From NCBI GenBank assembly GCA_937974175.1, contig CALJIG010000055.1, forward strand, positions 1 to 64,000: 64,000 nt of DNA, in the 5' to 3' direction. This DNA comes from an uncultured Ignavibacteria bacterium (GTDB lineage: Bacteria > Bacteroidota > Ignavibacteria > Tepidaquicellales > Tepidaquicellaceae). The position numbers were made by a program, and so were the translations under genes. The notes under the pieces are model-generated. The model searched no databases, was not told the origin of the DNA, and saw nothing but the letters and a program-made list of their open reading frames with translations. How positions within the stretch are numbered: position 1 is the stretch's first letter; each line of letters starts with the position of its first letter. Shown here piece after piece: positions 44,677 through 51,515 of the stretch.

Positions 44677-45984
44677 TTAAGCTTTGTAAAGTTTTTTTCC
44701 TTTGAATTTCTTAAATGCATTTCTTGAATCAACGATTATCTTTGCATTTTTGAAAATCATTTCATGATCATAATAGCTGTGGTCAGTTGAAAGTAATACA
44801 AGATCATATTTCTTCACCGATGCAGGAGTTAAAGTCACAGATTTCTTTTTGAACTTATATTCTCTTGTCTCAGGAATTGATTTGCAATACTCGTCATTGT
44901 AATCAACAGTTGCACCGTCATGTTCGAGCAATTCAATCAATTTTAATGAAGGTGATTCCCTTAAATCATCAATATCTTTTTTATAAGCAAGACCCAGTAA
45001 AAGAACTTTAGAGCCTTTTAAACACTTTTTATTATCATTCAATGCATGCATTGTTCTTTCAACAACGTAATGCGGCATATATGTATTTATTTCTCCGGCA
45101 AGCTCAATGAATTTTGTTGAGATTTCATATTCTCTTGCCTTCCATGTTAAATAAAACGGATCAATCGGAATACAATGACCGCCTAAGCCGGGACCCGGAT
45201 AGAACGGAGTATAACCGAAAGGCTTCGTTGAAGCAGCTTCGATAACTTCCCATACATCAATACCCATTTTATCAAAAACAACTTTCAATTCGTTTACCAT
45301 TGCAATGTTAATCGAACGGAAAATATTTTCAAGAAGCTTTGTTGCTTCTGCCGCTCTTGTAGAAGATACTGTAACAACTTTATGAATAACTTTTTCATAA
45401 ACCATTCTTCCAAGCTCTGTACATGCAGGTGTTAAACCGCCCAATACCTTCGGAATAGTTGCAGTTGTATATTTTGCATTGTTTGGGTCTTCTCTTTCAG
45501 GCGAGAAGCATAGATGGTAATCTTTACCTGCTTTTAAACCCGACTTATTGAAAATTCCAACAAGCACTTCATCAGTTGTCCCCGGATAAGTTGTGCTCTC
45601 AAGAGAAACTATATGACCTTTTCTCAGATACTTCACAATTGTATCACCTGTGTTTGTGATATAGCTTAAGTCAGGTTCTCTGTTTGCATTCAATGGTGTC
45701 GGAACGCAGATAATAATCACATCAACGTTTTTCAGTTTTGAAAAATCCGTTGTGGCATCCAGCATTTTTTTCTCAACTGATTCTTTTATGTGCTCAGTCG
45801 GAATATGCTTTATGTAAGATTTCTTTTCCTTTAATATTTTATTTACTTTAAAATCATCCAGATCGAAACCAAGAACCTTTATGTTGTTCTTGCAGAATTC
45901 AAGTGCCAGCGGCAGCCCTACATACCCTAAACCGATAATACCTACTGTGAAGTTATTCGATTTTATTTTCTCTTTGAGGTTCAA
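44677..45984 (-). CDS. wbpA: UDP-N-acetylglucosamine 6-dehydrogenase (WbpA family)
   Basis: A nucleotide-sugar dehydrogenase with the FTVGIIGLGYVGLPLALEF NAD site, SLESTTYPGTT, FSPEREDP, and the catalytic Cys in GPGLGGHCIPIDPFYL (about residue 270). It should make the UDP-linked uronic acid. The open frame reaches a TTG at 46032 inside the upstream gene. I choose the TTG at 45984 instead: TAAAGGAAGG lies 6 bp before it, the N-terminus then has the usual length (435 residues), and overlap with the upstream gene disappears. The family is certain; WbpA over WbpO rests on the active-site loop. Confidence 0.9.
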   Translation of the reverse strand: MNLKEKIKSNNFTVGIIGLGYVGLPLALEFCKNNIKVLGFDLDDFKVNKILKEKKSYIKHIPTEHIKESVEKKMLDATTDFSKLKNVDVIIICVPTPLNANREPDLSYITNTGDTIVKYLRKGHIVSLESTTYPGTTDEVLVGIFNKSGLKAGKDYHLCFSPEREDPNNAKYTTATIPKVLGGLTPACTELGRMVYEKVIHKVVTVSSTRAAEATKLLENIFRSINIAMVNELKVVFDKMGIDVWEVIEAASTKPFGYTPFYPGPGLGGHCIPIDPFYLTWKAREYEISTKFIELAGEINTYMPHYVVERTMHALNDNKKCLKGSKVLLLGLAYKKDIDDLRESPSLKLIELLEHDGATVDYNDEYCKSIPETREYKFKKKSVTLTPASVKKYDLVLLSTDHSYYDHEMIFKNAKIIVDSRNAFKKFKGKKLYKA

Positions 45985-45990
45985 TTTATA

Positions 45991-46000
45991 CCTTCCTTTA
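45991..46000 (-). promoter_or_regulatory. Strong Shine-Dalgarno site fixing the wbpA TTG start
   Basis: The minus strand reads TAAAGGAAGG ending 6 bp before a TTG at 45984-45982. Few genes in this window have so clear a ribosome binding site. It argues that translation of the nucleotide-sugar dehydrogenase begins there and not at the in-frame TTG 16 codons upstream. Confidence 0.7.
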
Positions 46001-46015
46001 TTTTGTATATTTATT

Positions 46016-46939
46016 TTATTTAAAGCTTTCAATTGTGATTTTTAACCCCTCTTTAAATTCAACAAGAGGTTTGTAATGCAGGTTTTTACCTGCAAGATCT
46101 ATATCTGCGAAGGAGTGTTTAATATCTCCTGCACGCGGTTCTTTATAAACCGGCTTTACATCCTTGCCTAAAATTTCATTTATGTTTGCAACAAGTTCAT
46201 TCAGTGTTATTCTTCCGTGGCAAGCGCAGTTCATTGCAATTCCTGATTCGCAGTCAGTTGTTGCTGCAAGTATATTTCCTTCTATTACATTTCTTACGAA
46301 AGTAAAATCTCTGCTTTGCTCGCCATCACCGAATATTACCGGTGATTCACCCGCCATAATAGCCTTAATAAATTTTGGAATTACGGCCGAGTATTGTGAG
46401 TTCGGATCCTGTCTCGGACCGAATACATTAAAATACCTTAAAGCAATCGTTTTTAAACCGTAAATCCGCGTGAATACATTACAATATTTTTCACCGGATA
46501 ATTTTGATACTGCATATGGTGATAATGGATTTGGAATCATTGATTCATCTTTCGGAAGTTTTGGATTATCTCCGTATACCGATGATGAAGATGCAAAAAC
46601 TATTTTTTGCACATTATTTTTTCTTGCTGCTTCCAGAATATTTAACGTCCCGGTAACATTAACTTCATTTGAAGTTATAGGGTCATTGATTGAGCGCGGT
46701 ACTGAAGGCAGTGCTGCCTGATGAAGAATTACATCAACGCCTGCCACGGCATCTTTTACAATATGGTAACTTCTTATATCACCTTCGATTAATTCTATAT
46801 TGTTTCCATACTCTGCAAGATTTTCTCTTTTGCCGGTGGAAAAATTATCGAGGACTTTCACTTCGTAATTTCTTTTTAAAAGTTCACCTACAATATTTGA
46901 GCCGATGAATCCTGCTCCGCCTGTTACTAAAAATTTCAT
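46016..46939 (-). CDS. UDP-GlcNAc C4-epimerase-like extended SDR (WbpP/TviC type)
   Basis: A 307-residue short-chain dehydrogenase with VTGGAGFIGSNIV, HQAALPSVPRSINDP, FASSSSVYGDNP, the YAVSK catalytic pair and RYFNVFGPRQDPNS. These match WbpP/TviC-type epimerases, which interconvert UDP-GlcNAc and UDP-GalNAc. It precedes the WbpA-type dehydrogenase by 31 bp, so a galacto-configured uronic acid could also be made. A 147-bp gap with a possible hairpin lies upstream. Confidence 0.85.
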   Translation of the reverse strand: MKFLVTGGAGFIGSNIVGELLKRNYEVKVLDNFSTGKRENLAEYGNNIELIEGDIRSYHIVKDAVAGVDVILHQAALPSVPRSINDPITSNEVNVTGTLNILEAARKNNVQKIVFASSSSVYGDNPKLPKDESMIPNPLSPYAVSKLSGEKYCNVFTRIYGLKTIALRYFNVFGPRQDPNSQYSAVIPKFIKAIMAGESPVIFGDGEQSRDFTFVRNVIEGNILAATTDCESGIAMNCACHGRITLNELVANINEILGKDVKPVYKEPRAGDIKHSFADIDLAGKNLHYKPLVEFKEGLKITIESFK

Positions 46940-46977
46940 TCCGGGATTAATTTAAATATTAAAAGTTTTAAACAAAG

Positions 46978-47026
46978 CTCCGCCAATTACCTCACATTCT
47001 TTTTTAAAAATAAGGTATCAGCGGGG
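46978..47026 (-). other. Possible stem-loop in the wbpD-epimerase gap
   Basis: In this 147-bp gap, the largest in the first 8 kb of the locus, the minus strand reads CCCCGC (47026-47021) and ACCT, then a T5A5 loop region, then AGGT and GCGGAG (46983-46978). Outer and inner arms can pair, including one G-T pair. A long T run does not follow, so it is not a convincing terminator. It could be a leader or pausing structure. Confidence 0.3.
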
Positions 47027-47086
47027 GGAAATTTACTTCAGTACTACTATTTACAACTAAATTTAATTATTTCTTAGTTTGGCCTG

Positions 47087-47674
47087 CTATGCCTGAACTT
47101 CTGAAACTTTACCGTTTTCAAATTTGTATTTCTTTTTTGATTGCTCACAATATGCCTCGCCATTATCATCAAATTTTAATCTCTTACCTGCTTCGCTTAC
47201 CCACCCAATAATTCTTGCCGGATTTCCGACAACTAATGCATAGTCCGGAACATCCTTTGTTACAACACTTCCTGCACCGACTAAACAATGCTTACCAATT
47301 GTATTGCCGCATACAATTGTTGAGTTAGCTCCAAGAGATGCTCCTTCTTTAACAAGTGTATTTATGTAAAAAGCAGCGCCTACCTGAGGATACTTGCACT
47401 TCGGGTCTAATATATTCGTGAACACCATCGATGGTCCGCAGAATACATAATCCTCAAGGGTAACACCTTCGTAAATAGAAACATTATTCTGAACTTTTAC
47501 ATAATCTCCAATAGAAACATTATTACCCACGTTTACATTCTGACCAAATACACATTTCTTTCCTATCTTCGAGCCTGTTTGTATATGGCTGAAATGCCAC
47601 ACCTTAGTGCCTTCTCCAATTTCAACGCCGTCATCTACAACAGCATATTCATTTACATAAAAATTTTTATCCAT
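47087..47674 (-). CDS. wbpD: WbpD/WlbB-like sugar N-acetyltransferase
   Basis: A 195-residue left-handed beta-helix acyltransferase. EYAVVDDGVEIGEGTKVWHF opens the hexapeptide repeats, and YEGVTLEDYVFCGPSMVFTN with ILDPKCKYP gives the catalytic-region pattern seen in WbpD and WlbB. The latter acetylate the 3-amino group of UDP-GlcNAc3NA. It is 14 bp downstream of the wbpE-like gene, as expected for consecutive steps. The tail KKKYKFENGKVSEVQA is basic and ordinary. ATG start. Confidence 0.88.
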   Translation of the reverse strand: MDKNFYVNEYAVVDDGVEIGEGTKVWHFSHIQTGSKIGKKCVFGQNVNVGNNVSIGDYVKVQNNVSIYEGVTLEDYVFCGPSMVFTNILDPKCKYPQVGAAFYINTLVKEGASLGANSTIVCGNTIGKHCLVGAGSVVTKDVPDYALVVGNPARIIGWVSEAGKRLKFDDNGEAYCEQSKKKYKFENGKVSEVQA

Positions 47675-47688
47675 GTATAAAAGTAATA

Positions 47689-48855
47689 TTACTTATTTAA
47701 AAATTCTGCAATTTTATCTACTACAAATGTAATCATTTCCGTTGTGAGTTCAGGATAAATCGGAACAGCAAGTGAAGTATCGGCACAGAACTCAGACATA
47801 GGGAAATCACCTTTCTTATGGTTTAAAAATTGGAAACACTCCTGTAAGTGAAACGGAATCGGATAGTAAATTTCATTCCCGATTTCATTTTCGCTCAGGA
47901 ATTTTTTCAATTCATCTCTTTTCTCAACTCTTATGATATACTGATTGTAAATATGATAATGCTCTCCTGCTGTTTTTTTATAAACTGCCGCAGGTAATAA
48001 AATTTTATTGTTCGCATCAAAAGAAATTTTGCCTTCGGCTTCTGCAAGTCCTTTTTCTAAAAATAATTTTGTGTATAGCTCTGCATTTTCCTGTCTTCTT
48101 TTGGTCCATGAGTCAAGATAAGGAAACTTTACATTCAATACTGCTGCCTGCAGTTCATCTATTCTGAAATTTGCACCTATGAATTTGTGATGATACTTCG
48201 GCTGTCCGCCATGCACTCTCAGAATTTTCATTCTTTCGTATAAGAAATCATCGTTAGTAGTTACAAGCCCTGCATCGCCGAATCCGCCAAGATTTTTACT
48301 TGGGAAAAACGAGAAGCAGCCTATATGTGCTATAGAACCGACTTTTCTTCCGTCCTTGTATTGTGTTCCGATTGCCTGCGCGCCGTCTTCGATAACTATC
48401 AAATTATGCTTCTTAGCAATTTCCATTATAGGGTCCATATCTGCGCTCTGTCCGTAAAGATGGACAGGGATAACTGCTCTGGTCTTAGGTGTTATTAATG
48501 CTTCTATTTTTGACGGGTCTATGTTGAATGTAACAGGGTCGTTATCTACAAGAACAGGTTTACCGTTTAATCTGCTGACTACACCTGCAGTTGCAAAAAA
48601 TGAATACGTAGGAATGATAACTTCTTCGTCAGGTTTTAAATCGATTGCCATTAATGCAAGAAGAAGGGCATCTGTACCCGATGATACACCGAGTGAATAT
48701 TTGCAGTCAAGATATTTGGCGCATGAAGCTTCAAGCTTATCTACTTCAGGTCCGAGAATAAAATATTGCGACTCTGCGCATTTTATAAGTGCTGCATCAA
48801 CGTCTTTTTTAATTGTTGCATATTGTGCTTTGAGGTCTAATAAAGGTACTTTCAT
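47689..48855 (-). CDS. wbpE: WbpE-like UDP-3-keto-sugar aminotransferase (DegT family)
   Basis: A 388-residue PLP enzyme, VPLLDLKAQYATIK at the start, Lys187 in FSFFPSKNLGGFGDAG, and HLYGQSADMDPI and EDGAQAIGTQYK. The SKNLGGFGD sequence is typical of the WbpE/WlbC subgroup. It should transfer the amino group from glutamate to the 3-keto sugar made by WbpB, releasing 2-oxoglutarate. Its ATG overlaps the upstream antiterminator stop by one base (TGATG). Confidence 0.9.
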   Translation of the reverse strand: MKVPLLDLKAQYATIKKDVDAALIKCAESQYFILGPEVDKLEASCAKYLDCKYSLGVSSGTDALLLALMAIDLKPDEEVIIPTYSFFATAGVVSRLNGKPVLVDNDPVTFNIDPSKIEALITPKTRAVIPVHLYGQSADMDPIMEIAKKHNLIVIEDGAQAIGTQYKDGRKVGSIAHIGCFSFFPSKNLGGFGDAGLVTTNDDFLYERMKILRVHGGQPKYHHKFIGANFRIDELQAAVLNVKFPYLDSWTKRRQENAELYTKLFLEKGLAEAEGKISFDANNKILLPAAVYKKTAGEHYHIYNQYIIRVEKRDELKKFLSENEIGNEIYYPIPFHLQECFQFLNHKKGDFPMSEFCADTSLAVPIYPELTTEMITFVVDKIAEFLNK

Positions 48856-49379
48856 CAGTGATATGTGTTAATTTTTTTAAGATGGCTGATTTCATCAGCG
48901 AATAGTTCTATAGAAAGCGAAGCTGAAAGCTCCGAAATATTAATGAGTAACTTGTAATGTCCTCTTGCTTCGCTTACAATTCCCTGCAAACCGGCAAGTG
49001 GACCGCTTGTGATAATAACTTCATCACCTTTTTGATAAGTTTTGTTTTCAACGTTAACTCTTTCAGCTAAGTTCAGCGAAATTTTAATACTGTCAATTTC
49101 TTTCGCGGAAACTATAGCAGGTCTTTTCTGATACATTACATATTTCAAAGCACCGACTGTATTTGATATTGCTCTGACTCTTTCGTCTGCGTCTGCATTA
49201 ACAAATAAGTAACCTGAGAAAAGAGGTTTATGAATTCTTTTCTTTCTGTCAGACCAAATCCGGATAGTTTCTATCTCGGGAAGAAATGCCTCTATCTGCT
49301 TATCTTCGATTTGCTTTAGAACTTTCTTCTCGAATAAAGGTCTTGTTTGAATTACGTACCATTTTTTATCATCATCCAT
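48855..49379 (-). CDS. NusG-family transcription antiterminator (UpxY/RfaH-like)
   Basis: A 174-residue NusG paralogue. WYVIQTRPLFEKKVLKQI opens the NGN domain (residues 7-100). A KOW-like domain with YQKGDEVIITSGPLAGLQGIVSE (about 113-150) follows. Such proteins bind RNA polymerase at the start of long polysaccharide operons and let it read through. It is the first gene of the locus, immediately upstream of wbpE, like UpxY genes in Bacteroides capsule operons. It should act on the 49-kb co-directional run of genes, or on its leader. Confidence 0.92.
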   Translation of the reverse strand: MDDDKKWYVIQTRPLFEKKVLKQIEDKQIEAFLPEIETIRIWSDRKKRIHKPLFSGYLFVNADADERVRAISNTVGALKYVMYQKRPAIVSAKEIDSIKISLNLAERVNVENKTYQKGDEVIITSGPLAGLQGIVSEARGHYKLLINISELSASLSIELFADEISHLKKINTYH

Positions 49380-49638
49380 AGGTCTGATAATGCGAACTTT
49401 AATTTTACTAGATTAGAGTAACGTTAACAAAGTAAAGTTTGACCCCGGGACTAAAACTTAAAAAGAGTTTGGAATAGGAATCTTTTTTGGGTATAACAGC
49501 GGATAGCAGGAAAGAAAAAAGGATTTTTTTTAATTCTTTATTAACTGCTTGGGTATTAAATCTTCTTATGAAATTTATAATTTTTTTTAAAACTATAAAA
49601 GCTTCCAAACCATAAACAGATGTTTCCAAATAATCCTT

Positions 49639-49667
49639 AAAATAGCGATTTATTGAAGATTTTTCAA
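49639..49667 (-). promoter_or_regulatory. Candidate promoter of the polysaccharide locus
   Basis: The minus strand has TTGAAA (49667-49662), a 17-bp spacer and TATTTT (49644-49639). The transcript would have a leader of about 250 nt before the antiterminator gene. The match is by eye and the DNA is AT-rich, so confidence is limited. Confidence 0.35.
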
Positions 49668-49766
49668 TCCTTTATTTTATGATGGCGCCTTTCAGAATTA
49701 TCAGATTTCTTCAAAAACAAGCCTATTTTAATAACCAATAAGTAAGTAATATTTAAACCAAATAAA

Positions 49767-49800
49767 AATCCATTCTGATATAAGAAAATCAGAATGGATT
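49767..49800 (-). terminator. Rho-independent terminator of the TonB receptor/T9SS protein operon
   Basis: A perfect 13-bp inverted repeat (aatccattctgat and atcagaatggatt) with an 8-nt loop. On the minus strand it is followed by TTTTTATTTGG. It starts about 35 bp after the stop of the T9SS-sorted protein and shields the polysaccharide locus from read-through. Confidence 0.85.
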
Positions 49801-49835
49801 CGGGAAAATAGGAGAAAATGTTAAGACAATTTTGT

Positions 49836-51494
49836 TTACTTAATCAGCATCATTTTTTTAGTTTCGCTGAAATTTTCTGTATTCAAAGTATAGAAATATA
49901 TACCAGATGTAAGAGCTGCTGCGTTAAAATCTACGCCATAAGTTCCGATGTTAAGATTTTCATTTACTAAGCTTGAAACTTCTTTACCTGTCAAATCATA
50001 AACTTTTAGTGTTACAAATCCTGCTTTAGGCAGTGAGAAGTTTATTTTTGTTGATGGGTTGAAAGGATTAGGATAATTCTGATTTAATACAAAAGCTGAA
50101 GGCACTTCATTTGAAATTGTTTGAACGCTTACAGTTGCATAATTCTTTGGGTCCCATTGTGTCCAAGATGTTAACCAGTTACTTCCGCTTCCTAATGCGC
50201 CTCTGTATGTTGTAACTTCAAAGCCTGCTAGGTTTGGGTCAGAGAAAGAAGCACCTGTTAAAGCAGGTGAGCCTCCTGCAGGTACCCAGTTATTTACGTT
50301 AGCTGCGTTGTCAGGATAAACATTCCATGCATTTGTCAATACTCCTGTTGCTGATGCTAAAGCTGTATTACCGTATGAACCGGTTTGTAACCAGGCTTGT
50401 GTTGAGAATGAAGTGGATGCTGCTGTATCTGCAAGTCTTACATTGCCTGCAACAATACTGTTTCTCCATCTTATTGTATCTGCTGTAGCTGCATTATATA
50501 CACCATTGCCGTCAAATCTTACACCGACTCTCCAGCCCATTACTACTGAGTTAAACACGTTCATTAATGAAGATCTTCTTTCGTGAGCGCCTCTGCCCCA
50601 TAAAGAATTCAAGGTTAGTCCTGTTGAACTGTAAGGTCCTACTACAGTCATGTTTGAAAAAGTAGGAGCTGTTCTCGGACCGTTGAATGCACCGCCGACC
50701 GGGTTATTGTTATTGTTATCGGTTTCAAAACCGTTAGATGTAGAAACGTCATAGAAGCCTGAATCACGTACTGCAAGTCCGAACTGCACTTTTCCCCTGT
50801 ATCCGTTATCAGTATCGAAATCATCATCTAATCCTTTATATGCAACAAGATATTTACAATTTACTGTTCCGCCGAACCATTCAAAAGAATCGTCACCTGC
50901 ATAAGAAACCTGAACATATTCAATAACTGTTTTGCTTCCAACTCCACCCATGGTTAAGGAATTGATTTCGTTACCGCTAACGCCAGAAAGATTTTTACCT
51001 GCAAATTCTATTCTGACATATCTTAATAATCCTGAGCTGTCTGCATCATTTCTTGGCTGACCGCCATAGATAGGACCTAAGCCTGCGCCAAAACCTTCTA
51101 TTTCTGCAGAGTCAACACCTGTTGAAGTGTTAATTCCTGCTCTACCAAGAATAATTATACCACCCCAGTCACCTGTTGCTCTTAAACCGGGAGCTTTTTG
51201 TGAAGTAAAAACAATCGGCTGACTTGCTGTGCCGTTAGCATAAATTTTTGAGCCTCTTTCAAATATTAGAGTACCTGTAGATGCAAAATCTCCTGTGAGA
51301 AAAGTTCCTGCAGGAATTGTAACAGTGGCACCGTTTTTTATATAGTTAAAACCCTTAATTCTGTATGTTTTTGTATTAGATAGAACAATGCTTGATGTAA
51401 TATTGCTGGAGTTAAAAGTTGTCGAATCGACTTGAATTGCTTTCAACTCTCCTGACAATATTATCAGCGCTAAAAGGAAAATTAATTTTTTCAT
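49836..51494 (-). CDS. Secreted T9SS-sorted protein, TonB-receptor partner
   Basis: A 552-residue exported protein. The signal peptide covers about 1-19 (KLIFLLALIILSGELKA). The middle (about 30-440) has beta-helix-like repeats with many Gly, Asn and Asp residues (DWGGIIILGRAGI, IEYVQVSYAGDDSFEWFGG, DDDFDTDNGYRG, acidic sites that could bind calcium). Residues 470-552 are a type A sorting domain beginning LNQNYPNPFNPSTKINF and ending in KKMMLIK. It is 21 bp downstream of the TonB receptor gene and shares its terminator. It probably captures or processes the receptor's ligand at the cell surface. The exact substrate is unknown. Confidence 0.85.
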   Translation of the reverse strand: MKKLIFLLALIILSGELKAIQVDSTTFNSSNITSSIVLSNTKTYRIKGFNYIKNGATVTIPAGTFLTGDFASTGTLIFERGSKIYANGTASQPIVFTSQKAPGLRATGDWGGIIILGRAGINTSTGVDSAEIEGFGAGLGPIYGGQPRNDADSSGLLRYVRIEFAGKNLSGVSGNEINSLTMGGVGSKTVIEYVQVSYAGDDSFEWFGGTVNCKYLVAYKGLDDDFDTDNGYRGKVQFGLAVRDSGFYDVSTSNGFETDNNNNNPVGGAFNGPRTAPTFSNMTVVGPYSSTGLTLNSLWGRGAHERRSSLMNVFNSVVMGWRVGVRFDGNGVYNAATADTIRWRNSIVAGNVRLADTAASTSFSTQAWLQTGSYGNTALASATGVLTNAWNVYPDNAANVNNWVPAGGSPALTGASFSDPNLAGFEVTTYRGALGSGSNWLTSWTQWDPKNYATVSVQTISNEVPSAFVLNQNYPNPFNPSTKINFSLPKAGFVTLKVYDLTGKEVSSLVNENLNIGTYGVDFNAAALTSGIYFYTLNTENFSETKKMMLIK

Positions 51495-51515
51495 TTATTT
51501 GTTTTGTTTTATAGG

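Larger units (their letters stand above)
49380..49835. other. Gene-free 456-bp leader region upstream of the polysaccharide locus
   Basis: This gap holds the start of the polysaccharide locus. It contains a candidate promoter (49639-49667), a terminator of the upstream operon (49767-49800) and a leader of about 250 nt. A 73-codon open frame with a TTG start (49629-49408) overlaps the leader. It lacks recognisable motifs and is probably chance. The long leader could hold the recruiting element for the NusG-like protein, but I see no known ops-type sequence. Confidence 0.6.

Noticed and set aside
49408..49629. A 73-codon minus-strand frame with a TTG start in the leader of the polysaccharide locus
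   Set aside because: It has no recognisable domain, no good ribosome binding site and an unusual composition, and it lies where a 5' leader is expected. I treat it as chance.
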